From: Edwardsiella anguillarum
Lineage (GTDB): Bacteria; Pseudomonadota; Gammaproteobacteria; Enterobacterales; Enterobacteriaceae
DNA length: 64,000 nucleotides
Strand: one strand, 5' to 3'
Assembly (NCBI RefSeq): GCF_008801815.1
Contig: NZ_VZOX01000013.1
Both the position numbers and the translations under genes were made by a program. Shown here piece by piece: positions 36,955 to 45,589 of the stretch (position 1 is the stretch's first letter; every line of letters starts with the position of its first letter). The notes beneath the pieces were generated by a model. It was given only the letters and a program-made list of their open reading frames with translations. It was not told the origin of the DNA and searched no databases.

Positions 36955-37737
36955 TCACGAACCCAGGCGCCGCGCCATCCAGCGCTGAGACAGCCGGATC
37001 AACTCAGCCTTCCGCTGCGGGTAATCCATCCCCATATCCAGCAGAGTGATATTAGTACTTTCCAGATAAGACAGATGCTCTAACTGCTCGGCATTCATCG
37101 AATCGCGAGGATCCCCCACTACTCCATTCATGCCTGCCCATTGCTTCGCAGTAAGACCTCCCAGGACGATGCGGGAGATCATGTTACTTTCATTGCTGTA
37201 GTGGTGAGACTGTGTCATCTTGCCCTGTTCCGCCCTTACCGATTCCAACGCAGAGCACATCGGCTTAAACAGGTTTGCCACTCCGATACGAGCCTTTAAC
37301 TTGCGACGATAACGCGCGGCGACTTCTGGAACGGTAAGCTGTAACGCCTCTTCACACTGGATAAAGTAACGACGAATAGCGCGACCTTGTTCGCTACGCT
37401 CGACCATTGCCAGCTCTTTGGCTGTATTCAACGTCAAAAAGTAATCATGCTCTATCTGCTGACGAGATTTTGCGCTCGCCCGTTTTGGCGAGCTCAAATT
37501 TTCAACAGCGATGTAGTCAACTCCGACCACGAAGCCATACTGGCTAACCCGCCCTTTAATCCTGTTGGTGAAGTCTCGGCCAACCCCCAAAGCACCATGC
37601 AGTGCTCTGGCACTAACAATATTGGTTTCACGCTCACCGATCCGGCCGCTGATAACAGGAACAATGTCAGCGAACTCATTAACGACATGATGATTACTTG
37701 ATGCATCGGTATAAAAAGACGCTACAGATATGTTCAT
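36955..37737 (-). CDS. AntA/AntB-type phage antirepressor
   Basis: 260 aa from ATG 37737 (MNISVASFYTDASSN). The AntA core is VPVISGRIGERETNIVSARA, LHGALGVGRDFTNRIKGRVS, FLTLNTAKELAMVERSEQGR and AIRRYFIQCEEAL. Such proteins counter the phage repressor and trigger induction. It stands alone between two terminator-like structures within the lysis region. With no CI repressor seen in this prophage, its target may be another phage or absent. Confidence 0.85.
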   Translation of the reverse strand: MNISVASFYTDASSNHHVVNEFADIVPVISGRIGERETNIVSARALHGALGVGRDFTNRIKGRVSQYGFVVGVDYIAVENLSSPKRASAKSRQQIEHDYFLTLNTAKELAMVERSEQGRAIRRYFIQCEEALQLTVPEVAARYRRKLKARIGVANLFKPMCSALESVRAEQGKMTQSHHYSNESNMISRIVLGGLTAKQWAGMNGVVGDPRDSMNAEQLEHLSYLESTNITLLDMGMDYPQRKAELIRLSQRWMARRLGS

Positions 37738-37869
37738 ATCGGCTTTACCTTTTAGTGATGAACCTTGTTCGCACAGGAAGACGGCCCCAAGAAGGCTCCG
37801 ACAGCCAGCCGGCTCCTCAAGGCTCATCCTGAAAGGCTCTTGGTGATATGCGTTGCGATACGCAGATAT

Positions 37870-37895
37870 AAAACAGCCCCGGCATAGCCGAGGCT
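37870..37895 (-). terminator. Terminator downstream of endolysin
   Basis: AGCCcCGG CATAG CCGaGGCT stem, followed on the minus strand by G and T4. It separates the lysis genes from the antirepressor gene. Confidence 0.6.
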
Positions 37896-37917
37896 CTTGG
37901 ATATATTTCAGAGATGG

Positions 37918-38469
37918 TTAAGACAGCGTCACCCGCTCGCGTACCCAGCCATACAGAAATGACTCGTTCTGCACCCGCTGCTCGGCCAGCGCCAGATAAC
38001 GATCGCCCTGACTGCAGTTCAGTGCCCGCAGCAGCACCAGCTCCCCCTCCGCGCCTCGGGCATCCAGATAGGCACGCAGCGCCGACAATGTCCGTGGCCC
38101 AATCATCCCATCGGCGCTGATATCCGGGTACAGGCGTCCGCCATCGTTAAAGGCGGTCAGCCAGCGCTGCAGCCACTTGCCGGGCACCGACGGCCCCATA
38201 TTCACCCCAGTATCCAGCAGCTCGGCGGCCACCGGCGCGGAATAGTCTGCCACCAGGTCAAAACGAGGCCCTGACCAGTAGTCGCTTTCATAGATTTCCA
38301 GCGCCTGCGCCCGCGTCAGATTACGCATATCGCCGGTGTAGCCGTGGGCTCGGGCCACTTTCTCGGTGATCCCCCAGTTGGTTGTCCCGCCCTTGTCGTG
38401 GGGGTGATCAACATACCCGCCCTCACGCCCCAGCAGAGCATCGAAAATTTGATCCTTAGTCAGTGCCAT
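37918..38469 (-). CDS. Phage endolysin, glycoside hydrolase family 108
   Basis: 183 aa from ATG 38469. N-terminal catalytic motif LGREGGYVDHPHDKGGTTNW contains the conserved Glu of GH108 N-acetylmuramidases; a peptidoglycan-binding part follows (YPDISADGMIGPRTLSALRA). It cleaves peptidoglycan at lysis. The start codon lies 2 bases after the holin stop, so the two are coupled. Confidence 0.92.
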   Translation of the reverse strand: MALTKDQIFDALLGREGGYVDHPHDKGGTTNWGITEKVARAHGYTGDMRNLTRAQALEIYESDYWSGPRFDLVADYSAPVAAELLDTGVNMGPSVPGKWLQRWLTAFNDGGRLYPDISADGMIGPRTLSALRAYLDARGAEGELVLLRALNCSQGDRYLALAEQRVQNESFLYGWVRERVTLS

Positions 38470-38471
38470 AA

Positions 38472-38810
38472 TTACCGCTCCTTGTCTGTCGGCATCCTCA
38501 GCTTGCGCTGCAGAATATACAGCGCAAAACGCTGGATCTGCTGCACGCCGATAAAACCTATCGCACCGCCGATGGCCGGGGTCAGCGACTTCGGCAGGCT
38601 GAAATAGTCCAGCGTCGCCACCACGGTCAGCGTCAGCGCGCCGCACAGCGCCCCCTCTAGGGCGGTTCTTTTCCATCCCCCACCCAGATAGGTCACCCGA
38701 ACAGCGGCGGTCACAATCGCCAGCAGCACGCCGCCTACCGGGGTATCGCCCTGCCACCAGGACAGCAGCAGTTCACTGAGTGTTTCCGGGTTATGGTGCA
38801 TATTCGCCAT
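38472..38810 (-). CDS. Phage holin
   Basis: 112 aa from ATG 38810. Three hydrophobic segments (TPVGGVLLAIVTAAVRVTYL, EGALCGALTLTVVATLDYF, PAIGGAIGFIGVQQIQRFA) and a charged C-terminus fit lambda-S-like class holins. It makes the membrane lesion that lets the endolysin out. The gene lies immediately upstream of the endolysin. Confidence 0.82.
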   Translation of the reverse strand: MANMHHNPETLSELLLSWWQGDTPVGGVLLAIVTAAVRVTYLGGGWKRTALEGALCGALTLTVVATLDYFSLPKSLTPAIGGAIGFIGVQQIQRFALYILQRKLRMPTDKER

Positions 38811-38842
38811 CTCGTTATCCTCGCGCTGGGGTGATTCAGATA

Positions 38843-38869
38843 TAAAAAAACCCCGGCATATGCCAGGGT
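38843..38869 (-). terminator. Terminator after the RelE/ParE toxin gene
   Basis: Stem ACCC.GGCATATGCC.GGGT with one mismatch, then T7 on the minus strand. It ends the toxin-antitoxin transcript 27 bases past the toxin stop. A degraded copy of this region lies at about 61446-61500. Confidence 0.75.
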
Positions 38870-38895
38870 CTGTTATTTGGAAAAATGTATCGACG

Positions 38896-39225
38896 TTAGC
38901 CAATGAGTTTCAAATCCGCTTTACGATGCTGCTTCTGTTCGCGGTAAAAGTTTTCGTGGGGCCCGATCGTCAATAGATACAGCGCTACCCGCATTGACTG
39001 CCAGCTGTATCCCAGCAGCACAAGTTGACTGTTCAGCGTAAATTTATGCACGCGCAAAAACCGTAAGTCGCCCTTTTTCAGCTCGCCAATCTCGGGGTCG
39101 GCGATAATCTTATCGATCTCGTCTTCGACCCGCGCTAATTGTGATTCAGGGAGCTTATCCAGTGCTTTCTCAAAGCGCCGGCTTTGAGAAACCGCTATCT
39201 CACTGGCGTTTGGTCCTGCGGACAT
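38896..39225 (-). CDS. RelE/ParE-superfamily toxin
   Basis: 109 aa. The core is VSQSRRFEKALDKLPESQLA, IDKIIADPEIGELKKGDLRF, RVHKFTLNSQLVLLGYSWQS and LYLLTIGPHENFYREQKQH, the pattern of a RelE-fold toxin close to the YafQ/HigB side. It overlaps the antitoxin gene by 26 bases. It likely stops growth by cutting translated mRNA, unless bound by the antitoxin. Confidence 0.82.
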   Translation of the reverse strand: MSAGPNASEIAVSQSRRFEKALDKLPESQLARVEDEIDKIIADPEIGELKKGDLRFLRVHKFTLNSQLVLLGYSWQSMRVALYLLTIGPHENFYREQKQHRKADLKLIG

Positions 39226-39430
39226 AGCGCGTCACCTTCTGATTGTTGACCTCACCCTGTGCCAGCAACACCTCACGGATAAAACTGTAAGGTAAGTCCG
39301 GATTCTCCTCGGCTATCCGGCCAATCCTGGCCCAATGCTCAATCTGCTTAGGGACGCTACGGCTCTCAGCATCGGCATGGATCTTAGCGTCGTTGACAAA
39401 CTCATCATCCAAACGAACACTCGTTGCCAT
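39200..39430 (-). CDS. ParD-like antitoxin
   Basis: 76 aa. MATSVRLDDEFVNDAKIHAD is a ribbon-helix-helix start, followed by AESRSVPKQIEHWARIGRIA and a C-terminal toxin-binding tail (NNQKVTRYVRRTKRQ). It pairs with the toxin 26 bases into its 3' end. The pair is a second, unrelated addiction module in the prophage. Confidence 0.8.
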   Translation of the reverse strand: MATSVRLDDEFVNDAKIHADAESRSVPKQIEHWARIGRIAEENPDLPYSFIREVLLAQGEVNNQKVTRYVRRTKRQ

Positions 39431-39546
39431 TTTGCGGTGCCTCTCGGTGGTTACACGCTATCACAGCGCATACATAGCATGCGACATTTTGTCGCACTGT
39501 GCAACTTTTAGCCACCAGGCAAGCCGAGGTTAAGCACGCCTCATAC

Positions 39547-39945
39547 TCACCGCGGCGGAGATTGAATTACTCCGGCTTCCCATAGTGTCAGCACGATATG
39601 CATTTGGCTGTTATACGTCCTCGGCGGGTTAACCTCATTCGCCAATGCCACTTTCCATAATGCACTAGGGGTAACATCATTAGCGATAATTCTATGAGCC
39701 AATAAATAATTGGCCGCGACAGTCGCATAGCGTGCATTTTTTGAGTCGCTCTTCTGATAAGAGCCCGCAGGAATATTCTTCAAATACCCCGCCTCACACA
39801 GCCCCAGAAATGCCGCCTGAGGACACGGTTTATCTTTCCCGACCACCGCCTTATCCCAGGCTTGAGTCGGTGGCATGCCATCACGCGCGAGGCGATAGGC
39901 CTCTCCAGCGATTTTTCCATAAACGCATTCTGACGGTGCTTTCAT
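39547..39945 (-). CDS. Conserved phage/accessory protein of unknown function
   Basis: 132 aa (MKAPSECVYGKIAGEAYRLA). The layout YGKIA..A..L...G..P..AWD, CPQAAFLGLCEAGYLKNIPA and ARYATVAANYLLAH reminds me of a small DUF family (DUF6979-like), but I am not certain. No signal peptide or membrane segment. It lies between a toxin-antitoxin pair and the antiterminator gene. Confidence 0.6.
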   Translation of the reverse strand: MKAPSECVYGKIAGEAYRLARDGMPPTQAWDKAVVGKDKPCPQAAFLGLCEAGYLKNIPAGSYQKSDSKNARYATVAANYLLAHRIIANDVTPSALWKVALANEVNPPRTYNSQMHIVLTLWEAGVIQSPPR

Positions 39946-40178
39946 ATAACCCCATGACGTTAAAAAGACGCGTGGAGTTAACTAAACAATAAATTTAAGT
40001 GGCGTCAATATATAAAACAGGAGCCATCACACAGATTTATCAATTCACAGTAAAGTGAAAGATAAAGCGATACCGGATAGAGATGATATTTATCGAAGCA
40101 TGCCGCGATTAATCGGCGATAAACATAGCTTGGTCATCTTTCCGAAGATAGCTCACTTATTAGCCATTGGCAATCTCT

Positions 40179-40997
40179 TCATGCCACCGCCTGCCTCTCT
40201 AACGTTAATCGTATCGACAAGGCATCGCCGGCCCGCTGCATCTCCTGATACAACCCATTGAGCGTATCATTCACCCATGGCGGGTACTCTGCCCGCCACA
40301 CATCAGGCGTTATCACTATGCCCTCATCCGCTAGCGAACGCAGGAAATGGTCAGCGGTCACGCTGATTTTTCCTCGACCACCACAGGTATCACAGCAATG
40401 GGGCTGTGGCCGCAACAGCTGGCCGCTGCCCCGGCAGCGTGGGCAATGAGGTGAGCGAGCCGCTTCTGCATCGGCCCAGTCGGCCAGCGCCCGGCGGAGA
40501 GCCACGGAACGGCCCGCCAACGCATCGTGCTGCGCCAGATTACGCTGGTAGCGCCAGTCACCCTCACTCAGCATTACCCGGGCTTTCTCCAGCCCCTTTT
40601 GCTGGCGCTGAATATCGGCCAGCTGCTTGGCTGCCAGCGTTGCCCGGGGGCCGTGTTTGCGCAGCAGCGCCGCCAATACCACCCGCTGGGCGGGCAGCGT
40701 CCGCCCCAGTGCCACGGTGACGGTCAGCTGGCAGACGGCGGTACCATAAGGGGGATGTGGGCTCCGGCACACCCTATCAGCCGCCGCCCGCCGCGCGCGC
40801 TGCTCGGCCTGACGATCTTCCCGGTAGCGGGCCAGCAGCAAATCGAAGCCGAGCGGATGGCGCTGCGCCACCGCTGCAAACGCGCCCAGGATTTGCTCCC
40901 GGGTGATCCCTGGCACCGCCCGGATCAGGTGCAAGCATTCTGCGCTGACGCTGCGCGGGTCAAACATCTTGATCAGTTGTTCGATGGCGATAGGCAT
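40179..40997 (-). CDS. Phage antitermination protein Q (phage 82 type)
   Basis: 272 aa from ATG 40997 with GGAGGATC upstream; a longer ORF to 41045 has no good site. The hallmark is a zinc finger, CPRCRGSGQLL...CDTCGGRGK (about residues 200-225), flanked by helical DNA-binding regions (MPIAIEQLIKMFDPRSVSAE). Q binds near the late promoter and lets RNA polymerase read through terminators into the late (lysis and packaging) genes. It precedes those genes on the same strand, as expected. Confidence 0.88.
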   Translation of the reverse strand: MPIAIEQLIKMFDPRSVSAECLHLIRAVPGITREQILGAFAAVAQRHPLGFDLLLARYREDRQAEQRARRAAADRVCRSPHPPYGTAVCQLTVTVALGRTLPAQRVVLAALLRKHGPRATLAAKQLADIQRQQKGLEKARVMLSEGDWRYQRNLAQHDALAGRSVALRRALADWADAEAARSPHCPRCRGSGQLLRPQPHCCDTCGGRGKISVTADHFLRSLADEGIVITPDVWRAEYPPWVNDTLNGLYQEMQRAGDALSIRLTLERQAVA

Positions 40998-41085
40998 AAA
41001 CCCGATCCTCCATGGGAGAGTCTGGTTTATCCTATTTAAAAGCATGGGAATATCAATTAAATAACATTAAAAACGCCCGATATTT

Positions 41086-41601
41086 TCAGAGCCCTGTAAA
41101 TCCATATCGATTTTTCACTTTTTTATTCACCTTGTAAATACACATTGTTGGACTAATAACCGCCACTATAGACACAACCACAAACGCTATAATCAAGAAA
41201 CATGAAAAAACCAGAGAGAAAATGTTTTTTGAAATATAGCCATCATCAAAAATAGACCAACCAAAAACATGATCCAAAAAAAAGAAAAACAGAAGAGCAA
41301 GGTAGAAATATGCCATACAAAACATACGAATCATACCTTGATCTTTAAAGCACCGTCTATAAAGCTGCTTGGCTAAGAACCAATGTATTTTAGTGGCGTT
41401 AGGCGAGCTAACAATGCTGATATTGTATGACAGAATCGCTGCGGAAGAACCAAAAAGACCTAATCCTGCTACTGAAGTTACAAATGCCATTTTTAATGCA
41501 TAGTCGCTATTAGGCAACACTGCTATTGTTAAAGAAACTATGGCTAAAAAGCCAGCAATCGCAGAAAAAAAACCACGCAAGAAAATAAATTGCTCTTTCA
41601 T
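41086..41601 (-). CDS. Four-helix membrane protein, unknown
   Basis: 171 aa, AT-rich. Four hydrophobic segments (FFSAIAGFLAIVSLTIAVLP, FVTSVAGLGLFGSSAAILSY, MFCMAYFYLALLFFFFLDHV, IFSLVFSCFLIIAFVVVSIV) and a basic tail. No family recognised. The lower GC than surrounding phage genes and the position between Rha and Q suggest a lysogenic-conversion gene; superinfection exclusion is one guess without direct evidence. Good start signal (AGTATTACATG region with upstream GGAG). Confidence 0.6.
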   Translation of the reverse strand: MKEQFIFLRGFFSAIAGFLAIVSLTIAVLPNSDYALKMAFVTSVAGLGLFGSSAAILSYNISIVSSPNATKIHWFLAKQLYRRCFKDQGMIRMFCMAYFYLALLFFFFLDHVFGWSIFDDGYISKNIFSLVFSCFLIIAFVVVSIVAVISPTMCIYKVNKKVKNRYGFTGL

Positions 41602-41722
41602 GTAATACTCCAGTTTTAGAGGCTAGATCTAAAACTAAAGCATGAAACAGCCAAACTCAAATGATTATCACCCTATTCATTTACTATCACGCCCGGCAGT
41701 CCTCCCCACCGGGCGCCCCAGG

Positions 41723-42499
41723 CTACCCTGCCCGCCGCTCTAGCCGGGCCAGGCTTTGCCGCTCGACGTTGTTCAATCGGGAGCGAGTCTCCTCTAACAG
41801 ACTCAGCTGACGGAACTCATGCTGAATATGGTTCAATACCGGGCGGAGTTCACCACGATTACGCACCACCTGCTGTAGTACCTGCTTTTCCAGCTGTTGG
41901 AGCAGGCTGCGAGTTTCATGGCCGATTTCCATGATGCGTTGCAGCTCTCTTACCAGTGCGGGCAAATCGGCGACGGTAAAGGGATATGGGGATGGCACGC
42001 CGGTGGCCTGACGCAGCGCGTACCAGACGCCCTGATTCCAGGCGGCGCGGAACCGGAACGGGTTAACGATGGAGTCGATCAGCCATTTCAGGGTTTTTAT
42101 CTCCCCGTCGGAGAGCGGCAGTGGCTTCGGGGTTGAGTACGCGCCCTGCTGGCGGGTGAGCAGTTGCCTCTCCATGCGGTTGAACTCGGCGATGTAGGCC
42201 TCTTTGAACGCGGCAGCCTTCTTGCCGGTGAAACCCATGACCAGAAAGACAAAGCCGTCTTTGGTCATTTGGTAGTATTTAGTGCCGATACCTGTACCGC
42301 CATTAGGATTTTCGCGTTGGTAGGACGTCTCCTTAAAATTGAGGAGACGAAATTCAGGCGAACATTCCAGAGAGTCAATTGACCGAAGCACGTTGTCGTG
42401 GCGCTTGATGAAGTACTCGGCTACAGCCTGAGAGGTGGTAACAGCTTTGCCATCGTGAATGGTTACACTGGGGGTGTGTACAGAAAGCCGATGAGTCAT
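41723..42499 (-). CDS. Rha-family phage regulatory protein
   Basis: 258 aa from ATG 42499. The Rha domain covers residues 1-110: VTTSQAVAEYFIKRHDNVLR, SPEFRLLNFKETSYQRENPN and YYQMTKDGFVFLVMGFTGKK. The C-terminal half is helical and likely used for dimerisation or partner binding. Rha proteins interfere with phage growth in some hosts lacking IHF. The long upstream region (42500-42892) may hold its leader and, reading the other way, the CRISPR leader. Confidence 0.88.
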   Translation of the reverse strand: MTHRLSVHTPSVTIHDGKAVTTSQAVAEYFIKRHDNVLRSIDSLECSPEFRLLNFKETSYQRENPNGGTGIGTKYYQMTKDGFVFLVMGFTGKKAAAFKEAYIAEFNRMERQLLTRQQGAYSTPKPLPLSDGEIKTLKWLIDSIVNPFRFRAAWNQGVWYALRQATGVPSPYPFTVADLPALVRELQRIMEIGHETRSLLQQLEKQVLQQVVRNRGELRPVLNHIQHEFRQLSLLEETRSRLNNVERQSLARLERRAG

Positions 42500-42892
42500 T
42501 TTTCTGTGTCCTACGTATATGTTCAAATTTACCCTGTGTTCAGCAGGGCGGTCGGGTACTTGAACACCGTACGTAGTCGGCCAGCAGTTTTTCCCTTACG
42601 GGTGTTGTATGGTCTGCTCGCTACCCGGCCATATCTGAAAGTATGGACACAAAAAAAACCGCATTGCTGTCGGGTGCGGAGGCCGCTACGTAAGGTGTGT
42701 TCAGCACCTGAGCGGACTATACTCCCGGCATCGCGGGTAAAACTAATTTCGATTTATGATACTTTACTTACAAATCATAGGAATTCAATGAATCATTCTA
42801 GCCTGACCATACAGAGCCCCATCTGGCTATTCGACCAGTAAACCAACCACAATCTGTAGCTGGTTTAGTATGTTCTTTAACAATATAATGGG
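42500..42892. promoter_or_regulatory. Rha upstream region and CRISPR leader
   Basis: The part 42780-42892 is AT-rich (TTCTTTAACAATATAATGGG directly before the first repeat), as expected for a type I-E leader, and the array degenerates at its other end, so transcription is rightward. The part 42500-42780 has several hairpin-forming stretches and probably the rha leader on the minus strand. No convincing gene lies in it. Confidence 0.55.
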
Positions 42893-43777
42893 GTTTTCCC
42901 CACGCCTGTGGGGGTGTTTCTGGACTATGAAGCGGTAGAACGCTGGGTCTGTGAGTTTTCCCCACGCCTGTGGGGGTGTTTCCCCCGTAAGTCCATTAAT
43001 GATCACAGAGCACCTAGTTTTCCCCACGCCTGTGGGGGTGTTTCCGTTTCAAAGTCGAGGGTTTCCACCGTATCGGGGTTTTCCCCACGCCTGTGGGGGT
43101 GTTTCCCCTGCATCGGTACATGACAAAGACTGAAGCGGGTTTTCCCCACGCCTGTGGGGGTGTTTCTGCCTTCAATGGCCGCCGCATTCTCTTGACCAGG
43201 TTTTCCCCACGCCTGTGGGGGTGTTTCTTCGGCCTTAGCCCTGGCAGCGGGCAACGTAGAGTTTTCCCCACGCCTGTGGGGGTGTTTCTGTCTTATCGGT
43301 GGCACCGCCAGATGCTTCCCGGTTTTCCCCACGCCTGTGGGGGTGTTTCCGATTGTCCCTGATGCCGCCAACTCTTTCCCATGTTTTCCCCACGCCTGTG
43401 GGGGTGTTTCTGGCTATGAAAACGTGTTCCCGGTGTATGGCTCGTTTTCCCCACGCCTGTGGGGGTGTTTCTGCCGATGTATTCGACGTTGTATTTTTCG
43501 GTAAGTTTTCCCCACGCCTGTGGGGGTGTTTCTGACTGCGTAGATAGAGCACTGTGCAGCATCGAGTTTTCCCCACGCCTGTGGGGGTGTTTCCTACCAG
43601 CCAGCCCGGACAGGTCCAGCTTGAGGAGTTTTCCCCACGCCTGTGGGGGTGTTTCCTTTATTCTGGGCCGTAGCGCTGCTGGAACGCTGTTTTCCCCACG
43701 CCTGTGGGGGTGTTTCTAGCCCGGAAGGTTGGGAGAGTACGCTATGAAAGTCTTCCCCACGCCTGTGGGGGTGTTTA
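42893..43777 (+). CRISPR. CRISPR array, 15 repeats, type I-E-like, without cas genes
   Basis: The 28-base repeat is GTTTTCCCCACGCCTGTG followed by GGGGTGTTTC; its centre CCCCACGCCTGTGGGG is a hairpin. Starts: 42893, 42955, 43017, 43078, 43139, 43200, 43261, 43322, 43383, 43444, 43505, 43566, 43628, 43689, 43750. Period is 61 (62 three times), giving 14 spacers of 33-34 bases. The first 14 repeats are identical; the last differs near both ends (GTCTTCC..., ...TTTA), marking the leader-distal end. The orientation and 61-base period match E. coli type I-E arrays. No cas gene is seen within the window, so crRNA processing would need Cas6e encoded elsewhere. It lies inside the prophage. Confidence 0.97.
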
Positions 43778-44042
43778 ATAGGAAACTGACCGAGTCACAT
43801 ATCAAGGCCAATAAAACCAGGCTGCTGGCTATGTGGCAATCAGCGGCGCGATTTTGGCTATCGTGCGGGAAAATAACGCACAGCTCGGTTAAGGGCTTAC
43901 TGTGCGCCGTCAAGCGCCGCCCTTCAGAGCGGGGGGATACTCACTCTCATCACTAGGATCACCACTGATGAAGGTACTGGCCTCCTGAAACGACCGGAAC
44001 ACAGGTCATTTAGTGATATCCATCTAACTTACTGAAATACAA

Positions 44043-45008
44043 CTAATCGATATCAAATAAAGATCGAGGGAATCCATTATTATTAGGGAGCCCCATAGCG
44101 GTTAAATTACACCCAGGCAAACGAGGTTTATCATTATCAATAAGATCGGCAATATTTCTAATCCATTTTGAGCCAGGGCCGATTTTTTTCACCAAAAACC
44201 ATAGCACAGCTATCATCCCATACATTCTTTCGTAGGCATCATCATTCATACTCAATCGCTCAAAGTATGGGTAATTTGGTAATGGCATCAATTTTGGCTC
44301 ATTAACTTTATTCCATATGCGTGAATGATGAGCACAACGATTTCTAAGCACATTCATAGCACTTAGCCAATTTTGGAAGATAGCACCATTACCAGCAGCG
44401 ATACCTAGCCTAGACAGTATTCGATTACGATAACCATCCTTTAACATCGCATAATATTTTGACATCAACCCAAAGTCCCATACCTCGATAGCAACCCAGA
44501 ATGGAACACCATCATACTTATTTTCATGCCACTTAATAAAGTCTTCACGACTTTTAGCTATTTCATTTCTATGCTTATTAAGCCACTCATCCCTAGCACT
44601 ACAGCGCCCATTGGAACGAGTTCTAAGATGTTTAGGGTTTATCAAAGAATCATCAAGATATGCAAGAGGTGAAATCTTACCAAGCTCATGTGCAATCACA
44701 GAGCGAACATAAACTTCAATTCGCTCCAAAGCATTCATCATCAATAAGCGCATTCTCTTATCGAACAAATAAAGATCGTATACTGCCCGAAAATCAGTAC
44801 CAGGGCGGACATTATCTATTCTAGTTCTGATATTATCAGGTGTTATATGCGGAATCCTACATAGGTACCAGAAACCTGAAAGACGGTAGTAACCTACCTG
44901 AGAAATTTTTTTAATAGCATGATCTCGATCAGGCACTGACATCCCACGCGAGAGTAGCAAATCGATAAGTTCATCATACTCTTTATGAACCTTCACCGGC
45001 TCAGCCAT
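44043..45008 (-). CDS. Abi_2 (AbiD/AbiF) family abortive infection protein
   Basis: 321 aa. The start VHKEYDELIDLLLSRGMSVP and KISQVGYYRLSGFWYLCR are signatures of the family. Two RxxxxH HEPN motifs are visible: RSVIAH (residues 102-107) and RNRCAH (222-227), so it is probably an RNase toxin that halts growth on phage infection. AT-rich compared with the flanking phage genes. It ends 265 bases right of the CRISPR array and is on the opposite strand to it. Upstream (45009-45265) is a non-coding stretch that may specify a structured RNA. Confidence 0.88.
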   Translation of the reverse strand: MAEPVKVHKEYDELIDLLLSRGMSVPDRDHAIKKISQVGYYRLSGFWYLCRIPHITPDNIRTRIDNVRPGTDFRAVYDLYLFDKRMRLLMMNALERIEVYVRSVIAHELGKISPLAYLDDSLINPKHLRTRSNGRCSARDEWLNKHRNEIAKSREDFIKWHENKYDGVPFWVAIEVWDFGLMSKYYAMLKDGYRNRILSRLGIAAGNGAIFQNWLSAMNVLRNRCAHHSRIWNKVNEPKLMPLPNYPYFERLSMNDDAYERMYGMIAVLWFLVKKIGPGSKWIRNIADLIDNDKPRLPGCNLTAMGLPNNNGFPRSLFDID

Positions 45009-45265
45009 GCAAAAGTTTCCCTACTTTTGAATATAAGAAGGCCCGACCATAACTATCTCCCATCTAAGACGGGGTCAAGCCAGGGGGCCGGGCTCAGTTG
45101 CTGGTAAATGTACACGATGGTTACCTGATGTCAACAGAGCTAGAAGTACACATCCCAAGATGATCCCTCCCATACCTTCATAAGATACTAGATGTAGGTG
45201 TTAGTGCTAACATACGGCTACTATAGAATGTAATGAATGTTTTTACCTATCAATGTTAAGTTGAT
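45009..45265 (-). ncRNA. Possible structured RNA upstream of the Abi_2 gene
   Basis: No ORF. Directly upstream of the Abi_2 start, GGCCCG (from about 45031) can pair with CGGGCT (about 45090-45095) and closes a region with further GC-rich segments (CTCCCATC, GACGGGG, CCAGGGGG). The rest is AT-rich and promoter-like. AbiF-type proteins have been linked to adjacent non-coding RNA antitoxins as I recall; whether this one has such an RNA is inference from position and pairing only. Confidence 0.3.
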
Positions 45266-45589
45266 TTAACAGCTAATTTGAAACAGCTCTATACCCAGCC
45301 TCCCCCTCAGCGTCCAATACAGCGCCGCCAGCATCACCTCCTCTCGCTCGCCGGGTCGCCAGTCATAGGGTGCCCGGCCATCCAACACATCGTGGCAGGC
45401 CGAACAGCCATACACCGCCCAGAAATCATCCGACTTGTACCCCATGCCATGCATCGGGCTAGGCAGATGGCACAGCACCACCGTCTGCGGATCACCGTTG
45501 CAAATCCCAGGAATTTGCAGGGTACACCCCTGCCCCCGGGCCGACTCCCGCCACGCCCGGCTGCGAAACGCGCCTGATTTTTTCATCAC
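45266..45589 (-). CDS. DUF1364 (YbcO-like) phage nuclease
   Basis: 107 aa. SARGQGCTLQIPGICNGDPQ, VVLCHLPSPMHGMGYKSDDF and WAVYGCSACHDVLDGR hold the Cys and His residues of this His-Me-finger-like family, found in lambdoid phages between replication and Q genes. It probably acts on recombination intermediates. The start coincides with the end of the DUF1367 gene, so the two are cotranslated. Confidence 0.85.
   Translation of the reverse strand: MMKKSGAFRSRAWRESARGQGCTLQIPGICNGDPQTVVLCHLPSPMHGMGYKSDDFWAVYGCSACHDVLDGRAPYDWRPGEREEVMLAALYWTLRGRLGIELFQISC

Noticed and set aside
42827..43576. Several repetitive ORFs (PTGVGKT-like, SPRLWGCF-like) on both strands
   Set aside because: They are translations of the CRISPR repeats.
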